Shown piece after piece: positions 29,256 to 38,042 of a stretch of 64,000 nucleotides of DNA. The translations under genes and the position numbers were made by a program. The stretch is from Bradyrhizobium sp. 200 (GTDB lineage Bacteria; Pseudomonadota; Alphaproteobacteria; Rhizobiales; Xanthobacteraceae): the NCBI RefSeq assembly GCF_023100945.1, contig NZ_CP064689.1, positions 2,710,001 through 2,774,000 on the forward strand. The letters run 5' to 3'. The notes beneath the pieces were generated by a model. It made no database searches. It was not told the DNA's origin and saw nothing but the letters and a program-made list of their open reading frames with translations. Position 1 is the first letter of the stretch; every line of letters starts with the position of its first letter.

Positions 29256-30089
29256 ATGTTGAAGGAAAAGCAGAAGAAGAACGAGGTGGTCGAGGCGCCG
29301 GCCGCGTCTGGCAAGTTGAGCCGCAAGGAATTTGAGAAGGAACTCGCGAAGCTTCAGGTCGAACTGACGCGGCTCCAGGATTGGGTCAAAGACAAGGGGG
29401 CCCGCATCATTGTGGTGTTCGAGGGCCGGGACACTGCCGGCAAGGGCGGTGTGATCAGCCGGATCACCGCACGCACCAGCCCGCGCGTCTACCGCCACGT
29501 GGCGCTGCCCGCCCCATCCGACCGCGAGAAGACCCAGCTTTTCATGCAGCGCTACATTGCGCATTTCCCGGCGGCGGGCGAGATCATCCTGTTCGACCGC
29601 TCGTGGTACAACCGGGCCGGGGTCGAGCGGGTGATGAGCTTCGTCACCGACGAGGATTACGAGCGGTTCATCGCTATGGTCCCCGCCGTCGAGCGGGAGA
29701 TGATCGTCAACAACGGTATCATTCTGCGCAAATACTTCCTCGATGTAAGCCAGGACGAGCAACGGCGCCGGTTCGAGGCGAGGATCAAGGACCCGGTGAA
29801 GCACTGGAAGCTCAGCCCGATGGACACTGAATCAGTGCGGCGCTGGTGGGATTATACGGAAGCCTATCAACGCATGATCAAGGCTACCCACACCTCATGG
29901 GCGCCCTGGTACATCGTCCCCGCCGACAACAAGCGTCGCGCCCGGCTCAACCTGATCCGGCATCTGCTCGACAGTATCCCATACAAGAAGGTCGACGTAG
30001 ACTTGCCGAAGATTCCCAAGGCGCAGCGGCGGCCCAAGAAGGCTACCGAGGGTCTGGGTGCCGGCCAGCCGATTCCCAGCCATTACTGA
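29256..30089 (+). CDS. ppk2: Polyphosphate kinase 2 family protein
   Basis: The 277-residue kinase uses polyphosphate to phosphorylate nucleotides or makes polyphosphate from them. Walker A is FEGRDTAGKGG (near residue 55), the lid region contains RSPRVYRHVALPAPSDREK-like sequence (TSPRVYRHVALPAPSDREK), and Walker B is EIILFDRSWYNRAGVERVM. WKLSPMDTESVRRWWDYT is typical of class I PPK2. GGGAGG precedes ATG 29256. It lies 43 bp before a SulP transporter on the same strand, so the pair may form an operon. Confidence 0.95.
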   Translation: MLKEKQKKNEVVEAPAASGKLSRKEFEKELAKLQVELTRLQDWVKDKGARIIVVFEGRDTAGKGGVISRITARTSPRVYRHVALPAPSDREKTQLFMQRYIAHFPAAGEIILFDRSWYNRAGVERVMSFVTDEDYERFIAMVPAVEREMIVNNGIILRKYFLDVSQDEQRRRFEARIKDPVKHWKLSPMDTESVRRWWDYTEAYQRMIKATHTSWAPWYIVPADNKRRARLNLIRHLLDSIPYKKVDVDLPKIPKAQRRPKKATEGLGAGQPIPSHY

Positions 30090-30132
30090 CGCTTCGGCGT
30101 GTTGGGTGGCCAGGTCGGGGAAGTGACTGCTG

Positions 30133-31854
30133 ATGAAGCATTGGATCCGCTGGCTGCCGGGGATCGAAACGCTGCGTCGATACGAGGCGGCGTGGCTTCC
30201 GCACGATATCTTCGCCGGGCTGGTCCTGGCGACGATGCTGGTCCCGGTCGGAATTGCCTACGCGACAGCATCGGGCCTGCCTGGCATCTACGGCCTGTAC
30301 GCAACGATCGTACCGCTGCTGGTCTACGCGTTGTTCGGCCCCAGCCGCATCCTCGTGCTGGGACCGGACTCGGCGCTGGCAGCCGTCATCCTCGGCGTTG
30401 TCGTTCCGTTGTCCGGTGGCGATCCCCTTCGCGCCGCGACGCTCGCTGCGATGATGGCGATCGTTTCGGGGACGGTATGCATTCTGGCCGGCGTCGGGCG
30501 CCTGGGGTTTGTCACCGAGCTGCTCTCCAAGCCGATACGGTACGGCTATATGAACGGAATTGCATTGACCGTTCTGATCAGCCAACTGCCAAAGCTCTTC
30601 GGCTTCTCGATCAAGAGCGAAGGACCTTTGCGGGACTTATGGGCGTTCGCGAACGCAATCCTTGAAGGAAAGACAAACTGGGTCGCATTCGGGGTTGGGC
30701 TCGGCACGCTGATCGTCATCCTGCTGCTCAAGGACAACAAGCGGCTGCCAGGCATTCTGATTGCGGTCGTTGGGGCGACCGCCGTCGTCGGCGTGCTCGA
30801 TCTTGGGACCCGTTACGATGTGGCGGTCCTGGGGCCGCTTCCACAGGGCCTGCCGGGTTTTGCGATCCCCTGGATCAGCTACGGCGATATCGTCCCGGTA
30901 CTGCTCGGCGGCTGTGCCATTGCCATGGTTTCGTTTGCGGACACCAGCGTGCTTTCCCGTGCCTATGCCGCCCGGTTGGGCACTCAGGTTGATCCCAACC
31001 AGGAGATGGTAGGGCTCGGCGCCGCCAATCTGGCAACCGGCTTTTTTCAAGGCTTCCCGATCAGCAGCAGCGCTTCGCGTACCCCCGTTGCAGAAGCCGC
31101 CGGCGGCCGTACCCAACTGACCAGCGTGGTCGGCGCGCTTGCCATCGCCGTCCTTCTGCTGGCGGCGCCGAACCTGCTACAGCATTTGCCCTCCGCCGCA
31201 TTGGCCGCCGTCGTCATCGCCGCCGCGATCGGCCTGTTTGAGGTCGCCGACCTCAAACGAATCTATCGGATTCAGCAGTGGGAATTCTGGCTGGCGATGG
31301 TTTGCTTTGTCGGCGTGGCCGTATTCGGAGTGATTCCGGGAATTGGGCTCGCGATCGCCCTCGCCATTATCGAGTTCCTGTGGGACGGCTGGCGCCCGCA
31401 CTCCGCCGTGTTGGGCCGCGCCCACGGCGTCAAAGGCTATCACGACATCACCAGATATCCGGATGCACGCCAAATCCCCGGGCTGGTCCTGTTTCGGTGG
31501 GATGCACCTCTATTCTTCGCCAACGCCGAATTCTTCAAAGAGCGCGTACTGGACGCCGTGGCGAAATCGCCGACGCCCGTACGCTGGCTGGTCGTTGCGG
31601 CGGAGCCTGTCACCAGCGTGGACGTTTCCGCCGGCGATACAGTCGCCGAACTGGACGAGATGTTGCACGCGCAGGGTATCGACTTGTGCTTTGCCGAACT
31701 GAAAGATCCGGTAAAGGACAAGCTGAAGAGGTTTGGACTGTTCGCGCAACTTGGCGAGCAGTATTTTTTCCCAACCATTGGCGCGGCCGTTTCCAGCTAC
31801 CTGGAAACCCATGACGTCGAGTGGGAGGACTGGGAAGACCAGGCCGAGCGCTAG
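30133..31854 (+). CDS. SulP-family anion transporter with STAS domain
   Basis: The 573-residue transporter has the SulP signature: LVLATMLVPVGIAYATASGLP, GLYATIVPLLVYALFGPSRILVLGPDSALAA, then about ten more helices, and a cytoplasmic STAS domain from about residue 445 (LVLFRWDAPLFFANAEFFKERV). Members move sulfate, bicarbonate or related anions. The substrate cannot be decided from sequence; PPK2 upstream gives no direct clue. No separate carbonic anhydrase is near. Confidence 0.93.
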   Translation: MKHWIRWLPGIETLRRYEAAWLPHDIFAGLVLATMLVPVGIAYATASGLPGIYGLYATIVPLLVYALFGPSRILVLGPDSALAAVILGVVVPLSGGDPLRAATLAAMMAIVSGTVCILAGVGRLGFVTELLSKPIRYGYMNGIALTVLISQLPKLFGFSIKSEGPLRDLWAFANAILEGKTNWVAFGVGLGTLIVILLLKDNKRLPGILIAVVGATAVVGVLDLGTRYDVAVLGPLPQGLPGFAIPWISYGDIVPVLLGGCAIAMVSFADTSVLSRAYAARLGTQVDPNQEMVGLGAANLATGFFQGFPISSSASRTPVAEAAGGRTQLTSVVGALAIAVLLLAAPNLLQHLPSAALAAVVIAAAIGLFEVADLKRIYRIQQWEFWLAMVCFVGVAVFGVIPGIGLAIALAIIEFLWDGWRPHSAVLGRAHGVKGYHDITRYPDARQIPGLVLFRWDAPLFFANAEFFKERVLDAVAKSPTPVRWLVVAAEPVTSVDVSAGDTVAELDEMLHAQGIDLCFAELKDPVKDKLKRFGLFAQLGEQYFFPTIGAAVSSYLETHDVEWEDWEDQAER

Positions 31855-32105
31855 AGATTGGCACGCCGGGCTCGAGCGCTCACGCCGGTTGACTTCCATG
31901 CCGGTGATTGGATTGGCGCTGGTCGCTGACGCCATCACCATTGGTCACGCTGCAGCCTAATTCGTGGTGATGCTGTAGAGAAATCCACGTTGACCGAACT
32001 CGATGGTGCCGCGGACATTGCGGACATCAATGGCAGTGGCATTCCTGTAGACAACCCGATTGCTGGACTTACGCGACAGCCGGCGTTCGGACGAGAGGTG
32101 CCAGT

Positions 32106-32450
32106 ATGACCTGGTGGATGACAAAGCCATCCCTATTTGCGTCGATCGTCTTTGGCGCTTCGGTCTGCGTGGCCGCAGCGCAGGACGCCAAGGTTTCAGT
32201 CGAGATGATCGGAGTAGGGAGCATGAGTTGCGCTCACTGGCGGTCTACGGAAGAGCATCGACTGGAGGGGACGGTCTGGATTCACGGTTTTTGGACGGGA
32301 CTTAACTACGTTGCCGCGGCGAGTGACCAGACACAGCCGAGAATCAGTATGTCTTCGATCGTCGCGGAAGTCGAAAAGGTCTGCGCTCGGAAAGCATCAC
32401 AGACCTTGGCCAGCGCCGTATGGACCACGTATCTTGGGGCCAAGAGGTAG
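32106..32450 (+). CDS. Small exported protein, Rap1a/HdeA-like pattern
   Basis: The 114-residue protein has a signal peptide (cleaved near VAAAQ) and a mature domain with two cysteines (SMSCAHW, EKVCARK). The pattern G-x-W-xx-G followed by a C-terminal VxxVCxxxxxxTLxxA helix recalls small helical periplasmic proteins. GAGGTG precedes the ATG. Family assignment is tentative. Confidence 0.6.
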   Translation: MTWWMTKPSLFASIVFGASVCVAAAQDAKVSVEMIGVGSMSCAHWRSTEEHRLEGTVWIHGFWTGLNYVAAASDQTQPRISMSSIVAEVEKVCARKASQTLASAVWTTYLGAKR

Positions 32451-32544
32451 GGCGCCGATTGTCCGGGTGTCTCATCTGTTAGGGATATCAGACGATCCTG
32501 TTGCGCGCGATGCAGTGCCGCTTCGTCATTCTGACGCTCTTACT

Positions 32545-32569
32545 GGAACCTTGAGGCTGCGGCAAAGTT
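32545..32569 (+). promoter_or_regulatory. Possible EcfG-type promoter of the RlpA-like gene
   Basis: GGAAC (32545-32549), 16 bases, AGTT (32566-32569). One mismatch to CGTT. The start codon at 32604 would follow the transcript start by about 26 bases. Confidence 0.4.
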
Positions 32570-32603
32570 GGCAAGCGAGCCCCGATCCTGGAAGGGTGAG
32601 ACG

Positions 32604-32921
32604 ATGATCCGCTCGATATGCGCCGCCTTGGCGCTCGCCTGTCTGTCTGTGCCGGCGTTCGCCGAAACCTGTATTGCTTCTCGCTATGGCTACGGCGGCG
32701 GCCGAACCGCATCGGGCGAGCGGATGAATCCAAATGCGATGACCGCGGCGCATCGCGCCAGACCATCTCACGTCACAGTCACTTCCCATTCGACCGGGCG
32801 AAGCGTCACTGTCCGGATAAATGATCGTGGTCCGTTCGTGAAGGGACGGTGCATCGACCTGTCCACTGGGGCCGCCCGTGTGCTTGGTATCGCCGGGACT
32901 GCGATGGTCTCGCTTCGCTGA
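32604..32921 (+). CDS. RlpA-like septal ring protein, short form
   Basis: The 105-residue protein is a signal peptide (ending AFAE) plus a double-psi beta-barrel. [57 protein letters not shown] are typical. RlpA proteins bind or cleave peptidoglycan at the septum; the aspartate of NDRGP is present. There is no SPOR domain, so it is a minimal form. GAAGGGTGAG precedes ATG 32604. Confidence 0.88.
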   Translation: MIRSICAALALACLSVPAFAETCIASRYGYGGGRTASGERMNPNAMTAAHRARPSHVTVTSHSTGRSVTVRINDRGPFVKGRCIDLSTGAARVLGIAGTAMVSLR

Positions 32922-32993
32922 AGCTCGCCACGCTCGAATAGAAGCGTGCAGCGCGTCTTCGCGCCAGGCGCCCCGGCATGACGGCGAAAGCGT

Positions 32994-33500
32994 TCAGCCC
33001 TTGCGCAGGAACACGTACTCCGCCGAGTAGGGCGCGTTGTGATAGGTCCCTGCCTTGTCGCAGGCGCCTTCGAATTTGCCGCCGACGGTGTTGATCCGTT
33101 GCACCGTCGTGACGCCGGAGAGGATGCCGGTGCCGCGCCCGGACGTCACGGTTAGTTTCAGCCAGGGAATGTCGTTGGCCGTCGCACCGGGGGCGTTGCC
33201 GACCGCCTTGCCGACGACAGCGCTCGAGTCGATGTGTTCCCAGTTCGGCCCGGTATAGTGGCGGCCGACGGTCTTGCCGTCGAGCAGCAAGGTTGCGATC
33301 GGCTCGCGGAATGCCCAGGCCAGTTTGCCGTCGCTGGCAGTCTTGCATTCGTAGACCTGCGCGCCCTCGGCATGAAGCGTGAGGACGATCGTTTCGCCGG
33401 GCGCTGCGATGGTGTCGGGGAGTGAGGTTTGGGCCGATGCGGGCAAGGCCGACGCCGACAAGGAGAAAATGGCGACTGCGGTGTTTCTAAGCAACGGCAT
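32994..33500 (-). CDS. Exported DUF3455-family protein
   Basis: The 168-residue protein has a signal peptide (ALPASAQ) and the DUF3455 body: VLTLHAEGAQVYECK, AWAFREPIATLL, VGRHYTGPNWEHIDSSAV, IPWLKLTVT, VTTVQRINTVGGKFEG. ATG 33500 is preceded by GGAGTG; the much longer frame to 34631 is antisense-like readthrough of icd in another frame. Function unknown. Confidence 0.85.
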   Translation of the reverse strand: MPLLRNTAVAIFSLSASALPASAQTSLPDTIAAPGETIVLTLHAEGAQVYECKTASDGKLAWAFREPIATLLLDGKTVGRHYTGPNWEHIDSSAVVGKAVGNAPGATANDIPWLKLTVTSGRGTGILSGVTTVQRINTVGGKFEGACDKAGTYHNAPYSAEYVFLRKG

Positions 33501-33523
33501 GTTGGCACTCCGTCGTTGGTCGC

Positions 33524-33608
33524 CGTCATTGCGAGCGAAGCGAAGCAATCCATAGCGCGGCATAACGGCTCGATGGATTGCTTCGTCGTTTTGCTCCTCG
33601 CAATGACG
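33524..33608. repeat. Palindromic repeat downstream of icd
   Basis: GTCATTGCGAGCGAAGCGAA with GCAATCCAT forms the inverted partner of ATGGATTGCTTCG and CTCCTCGCAATGAC. I recall this as a common Bradyrhizobium intergenic element. It lies between icd and the DUF3455 gene start. Confidence 0.8.
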
Positions 33609-33631
33609 TGGAGCGAGCGCAGCGAAGCGGC

Positions 33632-34846
33632 TTATGCCGCCATCGCCTTGGCGAGGTTGTCCGAAACCTTGTCGAGGAAGCCGGTGGTGGACAGCCAGCG
33701 CTGGTCGGCGCCGACCAGGAGCGCGAGGTCCTTGGTCATGTAGCCTTCCTCGACGGTCGCGACGCAGACCTTTTCCAGCGTCTCGGCGAATTTCGCGAGC
33801 TGCGGGTTGTTGTCGAGCTTGGCGCGGTGGGACAGGCCGCGGGTCCAGGCGAAGATCGACGCGATCGAATTGGTCGAGGTCTCCTTGCCTTTCTGATGCT
33901 CGCGGTAATGGCGGGTCACCGTGCCGTGGGCGGCTTCGGCTTCGACGGTCTTGCCGTCGGGGGTGAGCAGCACTGAGGTCATCAGGCCGAGCGAGCCGTA
34001 GCCCTGGGCCACCGTATCCGACTGCACGTCGCCGTCGTAGTTCTTGCAGGCCCAGACATAGCCGCCGGACCATTTCAAGGCCGAGGCGACCATGTCGTCG
34101 ATCAGGCGGTGTTCGTAGGTGAGTCGCTTGGCCTCGAACTCCTTCTTGAATTCGCGGTCGTAGATGTCCTGGAAGATGTCCTTGAATCGGCCGTCGTACA
34201 CTTTCAGAATGGTGTTCTTGGTCGAGAGATAGACCGGGTAGCCGCGCAAGAGGCCGTAGTTCAGCGAGGCGCGGGCGAAGTCGATGATGGAATCGTCGAG
34301 ATTGTACATGCCCATCGCGACGCCGGCGTCCGGGGACTTGAACACTTCCTTCTCGATCACGGTGCCGTCTGCGCCGACGAACTTCATCGACAGGGTGCCT
34401 GCGCCGGGGAACTTGAAGTCGGTGGCGCGGTACTGGTCGCCATAGGCATGGCGGCCGATGATGATCGGCTTGGTCCAGCCGGGAACCAGGCGCGGCACGT
34501 TCTTGCAGATGATCGGCTCGCGGAAGATCACGCCGCCGAGGATGTTGCGGATGGTGCCGTTCGGCGACTTCCACATCTCCTTCAGGCCGAATTCCTTCAC
34601 CCGGGCCTCGTCGGGGGTGATGGTGGCGCATTTGACGCCGACGCCGACCTTCTTGATGGCGTTGGCGGCGTCGATGGTGACCTGGTCGTTGGTCTGGTCG
34701 CGGTACTCCATTCCGAGGTCAAAATACAGAAGCTCGACATCCAGGAACGGGGTGATCAGCTTGTCCTTGATGTACTGCCAGATGATCCGGGTCATCTCGT
34801 CGCCATCGAGTTCGACGACGGGGTTGGACACCTTGATTTTTGCCAT
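33632..34846 (-). CDS. icd: NADP-dependent isocitrate dehydrogenase
   Basis: The 404-residue enzyme oxidises isocitrate to 2-oxoglutarate in the TCA cycle, making NADPH. It is of the dimeric eukaryote-like type used by alphaproteobacteria: [46 protein letters not shown], and [19 protein letters not shown] are diagnostic. Length is as expected. It is monocistronic, followed by a palindromic repeat. Confidence 0.98.
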   Translation of the reverse strand: MAKIKVSNPVVELDGDEMTRIIWQYIKDKLITPFLDVELLYFDLGMEYRDQTNDQVTIDAANAIKKVGVGVKCATITPDEARVKEFGLKEMWKSPNGTIRNILGGVIFREPIICKNVPRLVPGWTKPIIIGRHAYGDQYRATDFKFPGAGTLSMKFVGADGTVIEKEVFKSPDAGVAMGMYNLDDSIIDFARASLNYGLLRGYPVYLSTKNTILKVYDGRFKDIFQDIYDREFKKEFEAKRLTYEHRLIDDMVASALKWSGGYVWACKNYDGDVQSDTVAQGYGSLGLMTSVLLTPDGKTVEAEAAHGTVTRHYREHQKGKETSTNSIASIFAWTRGLSHRAKLDNNPQLAKFAETLEKVCVATVEEGYMTKDLALLVGADQRWLSTTGFLDKVSDNLAKAMAA

Positions 34847-35208
34847 GATGGAGGGGGCCTTTTCTCGGAAAACCGCGCGGTTGGGCGGGGCGGAGTGATT
34901 ATAGGGGGCCTATAGCACCGCAAACCGGCGGGCGAAAGCCAAGCCGTTATGCACTTTCAGCCCATCCTTGGTGCGCCGTCCGGGTTGCCGTTCCCGTCAT
35001 CACCTATCGGGTCACGAATAGGGGCGCAGATCAGGGCGCCCGGCAGGAAGCCGGTGCGGCGCCCGTTTGGCAAATTCAGCCTCCTTGTTAAGGCTTTGAT
35101 CGAGCGTTCAGAAATCTCGCCGGGCCGATTATTTTGCTTGAGAAAATCTCTCCGACAGGCAATCGAGTAAGGCCGTCGTGCGAGGCGTTGAATCTGGCCG
35201 CTCAGAAC
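34847..35208. other. Intergenic stretch between icd and trmJ
   Basis: No gene is supported in these 360 bases. They must hold the divergent promoters of icd and the TrmJ-DUF559 gene, but I see no convincing consensus element. Confidence 0.5.
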
Positions 35209-35238
35209 CTGATTCAAAATCTTCAGAAGCTGAATCAG
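35209..35238 (+). promoter_or_regulatory. Inverted repeat before the TrmJ-DUF559 gene
   Basis: CTGATTCA and TGAATCAG are perfect 8-base inverted copies 14 bases apart, ending 15 bases before ATG 35254. It could be an operator or a leader hairpin. Confidence 0.4.
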
Positions 35239-35253
35239 AAAGTGAAGTGACGA

Positions 35254-36450
35254 ATGTCCGGTTCGGGCACCGATAAAACCAAGTCTGGTTGGGATTTAGC
35301 CGGACCCGTTGTGATCCTCGTCGAGCCGCAGCTCGGCGAGAATATCGGCATGGCTGCGCGGGCGATGGGCAATTTTGCGCTTTCCCGATTGAGAATAGTC
35401 AATCCGCGCGACGGTTGGCCCAACATCGCCGCACAGCGGGCGGCGGCCGGCGCCGACCAGATTCTGGAACAGGCCCAGTTGTTCGACACGGTCGAACAGG
35501 CGGTTGCCGACCTGACCTTGCTGTTTGCCACCACCGCCCGTGCCCATGACCAGGCCAAGCCGGTGGTCGCGCCGGTGGAAGCGGCTGCCGAGATCGTGGC
35601 CCATGTCGGCGGCGGCGGCGGGGCCGGCATCCTGTTCGGCCGGGAGCGCTACGGCCTGCAGAACGAGGAGGTGGCGCTCGCCAACCGGATCATCACCTTC
35701 CCGGTCAACCCGGGTTTTGCCTCGCTCAATCTGGCGCAGGCGGTGCTGCTGATCGGCTATGAGTGGTTCAAGCTGTCGACCGGCGGCACGCTGCCGTTCG
35801 CGATGCCCGAACGTTCCGAGCCGGCCTCACAGCACCAGATGCAGGCCTTCTTCGACAATCTGGTCCGGGAACTCGACAAGGTCGAATTCCTCCGGCCGCG
35901 GGAGAAGCGGGAGACCATGCTGGTGAACCTGCGCAACATCTTCACCCGGATGGACCCGACCAAGCAGGACATGCACACCCTGCACGGGGTGGTGATGGCG
36001 ATCGCCGAAGGCCGCAAGGGTCCGGCCAAGGGCGGCGTCCTGGATGGCGAACAGGCGACAAGGCTGCGCGCGCTGTTGGCCGAGCACGGGCAGGGACCGG
36101 CGGTGCCCGGCGACAGCTCTACCGTGCGCGGGCTCGCCCGGCTGCTTCGGCGCAACCCGACCGATGCGGAGCGGATCCTGTGGCAGGCGCTGACCCGCGA
36201 CCGCCGCTTCGCCGGTCAGTTCAAGCGCCAGACCCCGGTTGGGCGTCATATCCCCGATTTCGTCTCCTTCGTGCATCGCCTGGCGATCGAACTGGTCAAT
36301 CCGAACGAGTCGGACGCCATCGTCGCCGACCGCGCCGGCCGCAAGACGTGGCTGGAGGCACGCGACTATCGCGTGATCGAGATGCGGGTGGCGGATGTCG
36401 AGAGCGATCTGACGGCCGAACTCGAGCGGTTGGCAAAAGCCGTAGGGTAG
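35254..36450 (+). CDS. trmJ: TrmJ-type tRNA methyltransferase fused to DUF559
   Basis: The 398-residue protein joins two domains. Residues 18-245 are a SpoU/TrmJ ribose 2'-O-methyltransferase for tRNA position 32: LVEPQLGENIGMAARAMGNF (motif 1), ILFGRERYGLQNEEV (motif 2) and FPVNPGFASLNLAQAVLLIGYEW (motif 3). After a linker, about 290-395 is a DUF559 domain (ARLLRRNPTDAERILWQAL, FKRQTPVGRHIPDFVSFVHRLAIEL), a PD-(D/E)xK-like endonuclease fold. The nuclease-like core appears at least partly altered (ELVNPNES where the family has ExDG). The stop lies inside a palindromic repeat. Confidence 0.9.
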   Translation: MSGSGTDKTKSGWDLAGPVVILVEPQLGENIGMAARAMGNFALSRLRIVNPRDGWPNIAAQRAAAGADQILEQAQLFDTVEQAVADLTLLFATTARAHDQAKPVVAPVEAAAEIVAHVGGGGGAGILFGRERYGLQNEEVALANRIITFPVNPGFASLNLAQAVLLIGYEWFKLSTGGTLPFAMPERSEPASQHQMQAFFDNLVRELDKVEFLRPREKRETMLVNLRNIFTRMDPTKQDMHTLHGVVMAIAEGRKGPAKGGVLDGEQATRLRALLAEHGQGPAVPGDSSTVRGLARLLRRNPTDAERILWQALTRDRRFAGQFKRQTPVGRHIPDFVSFVHRLAIELVNPNESDAIVADRAGRKTWLEARDYRVIEMRVADVESDLTAELERLAKAVG

Positions 36451-36563
36451 GCAAAGGCGCGCTAGCGCCGTGCCCACCGTCTCTCGGCTACTGTACCTGA
36501 ATGGTGGGCACGTTTCCGCCTTCGCTCGTTGAGCTAGGGCGGACAAGTCGCTTTGCCCACCCT
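36445..36563. repeat. Nested palindromic repeat at the trmJ 3' end
   Basis: Inner arms CGTGCCCACC (36469-36478) and GGTGGGCACG (36503-36512) form a 10-bp stem; outer arms GGGTAGGCAAAG and CTTTGCCCACCC flank it. The trmJ stop codon at 36448-36450 lies in the left outer arm. Confidence 0.7.
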
Positions 36564-36572
36564 CCGGTCCGC

Positions 36573-37235
36573 TTACACCGCCACGAGCTGTTCGGCCGCT
36601 GCGCTCGTACGTTTCGCTTTCTTCACCTTCGAAGGCCCGAACAGATTGCCGGCGGCGAGGCCGGCGGTATCCGCGACGGTGGGATCGCGGGAGACCATGG
36701 CGGCGACGATGGCGCCGTCGATCAGCAATGCTAGTTGATGCGCGAGCATTTGCGGCTCGGCCGCGCCCATTTCACCGGCGAGCTTTTCGATATGCGCCAG
36801 CACCACTTTCTTGTGGCGCAGTGCGATGTTGCGGAACTGCTTGGCGTTCTTGTCGTGCTCGGCAACGGCGTTGATGAAGGGGCAACCGTAGAAGCGTTCC
36901 TCGGCGAACCAGCGCTTCAGCGCGGGAAAGATCCGCGTCAGTTTCGCCTGCGCATCGCCGCCGCCATCTTCCATCGCGCCGATGAACCATTCACGCCACG
37001 CCTTGCCTTCGCTTTCCAGCACGGCATTGACGAGGTTGGTCTTCGATCCGAACAGTTTGTAGAGTGTGGTCTTCGCGGTGCCGGCTTCGTCGATAATGGC
37101 ATCGATGCCGGTGGCGTTGATGCCGTTCTTGCAGAACAGATGCGTCGCCGCGCTGAGCAGGCGCCCGCGCGCTGATTCTTCATCGCCTGCGGCGAACCCC
37201 GCTGCCGATTTTTTCTTCGAAGCTGCTTTGCCCAT
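36573..37235 (-). CDS. TetR-family regulator
   Basis: The 220-residue protein has a TetR helix-turn-helix at about 25-70 (LLSAATHLFCKNGINATGIDAIIDEAGTAKTTLYKLFGSKTNLV) and a ligand-binding helical domain (WREWFIGAM, RFYGCPFINAVAEH). A lysine-rich leader (MGKAASKKKS) and tail extend it. It is divergent from the OsmC operon, 230 bp apart, so it may regulate that operon; the ligand is unknown. Confidence 0.92.
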   Translation of the reverse strand: MGKAASKKKSAAGFAAGDEESARGRLLSAATHLFCKNGINATGIDAIIDEAGTAKTTLYKLFGSKTNLVNAVLESEGKAWREWFIGAMEDGGGDAQAKLTRIFPALKRWFAEERFYGCPFINAVAEHDKNAKQFRNIALRHKKVVLAHIEKLAGEMGAAEPQMLAHQLALLIDGAIVAAMVSRDPTVADTAGLAAGNLFGPSKVKKAKRTSAAAEQLVAV

Positions 37236-37408
37236 GCGCCGCAGTTAATCGGACCGCCGTGAAATCATCAAGTCGCATCTCGTATGCGCCCAAAATAATC
37301 GCGGCGAGGCAGCGATTGCATCGGCGTTGTGCAAAGCGGTGCTGATCAATCCGCAGGCACCCGACGCTAAAGCCCTCCAGCAGTTCGGCTTTTGATTTTG
37401 GCCTGATC

Positions 37409-37424
37409 TGGCACGCTTAATGCA
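37409..37424 (+). promoter_or_regulatory. Sigma-54 promoter of the OsmC operon
   Basis: TGGCACGCTTAATGCA has the -24 GG (37410-37411) and -12 GC (37422-37423) exactly 12 apart and matches TGGCACG-N4-TTGCA except for one T. The transcript would start near 37435, 31 bases before the OsmC ATG. Confidence 0.75.
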
Positions 37425-37465
37425 GGAAACAGAACGTTCGGTATCCTACCCTAGGGAGAGAAAAG

Positions 37466-38008
37466 ATGACCGCGGTCGCTCAAAAAACGGTGCTCACAGG
37501 CTGCCTGGCCCCGATCGACAAAGGCGGGCTGGAACAGCTCATCGCCAACGGCAAGGCCAATCCGAAGGTCATCAAGACCTTGAAGTGCAAGACGGTGGCG
37601 GAGGGCAAGTTCCGCCACGCCAACTACATCCGCAACCTCGCGCCCTATATCGTCGACGAACCGCCGGGCTTGCTCGGCGACGACACCGCGCCCAACCCGT
37701 CGGAGGCTTCACTCGCAGCCCTCGGCTCCTGCCTTGCGGTCGGCCTGCATGCCAACGCCGTTCACCGCGGCTGGATCGTCAACAAGCTCGAACTCGAGCT
37801 CGAGGGCGACCTCAACATCACGGCGGTGTGGGGCACCGGCGATGTCAGCGAGAAGCCGGTCGGTTTCACCGATGTCCGCGTCAAGGTCGACATGGAATGC
37901 GAAGGCATTCCGAAGAGCGAGATCGATGCGCTGGTGACCCACGTCAAGAAATGGTCGCCCGTCGCCAACACGTTTACGCGGCCCGTCAACCTCGAAGTCA
38001 GCGCGTAA
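37466..38008 (+). CDS. OsmC-family protein
   Basis: The 180-residue protein is an OsmC/Ohr-like fold. PSEASLAALGSCLAVGLHANA holds the conserved cysteine, and the second half is VNKLELELEGDLNI. A CLAPIDKGGLEQ N-terminus with an extra cysteine is unusual. OsmC proteins reduce organic peroxides or carry thiols. It heads a three-gene operon with an acyl-CoA dehydrogenase-like gene and a rhodanese, behind a sigma-54 promoter. GGGAGAGAAAAG precedes the ATG. Confidence 0.88.
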   Translation: MTAVAQKTVLTGCLAPIDKGGLEQLIANGKANPKVIKTLKCKTVAEGKFRHANYIRNLAPYIVDEPPGLLGDDTAPNPSEASLAALGSCLAVGLHANAVHRGWIVNKLELELEGDLNITAVWGTGDVSEKPVGFTDVRVKVDMECEGIPKSEIDALVTHVKKWSPVANTFTRPVNLEVSA

Positions 38009-38042
38009 CGCGGCGACGGCAGCCATTGGGGTGGAGGGTCTC

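Noticed and set aside
33501..34631. Reverse frame upstream of the DUF3455 gene
   Set aside because: It is a second frame of icd on the same strand, rich in R, H and P; the DUF3455 protein starts at its own signal peptide.
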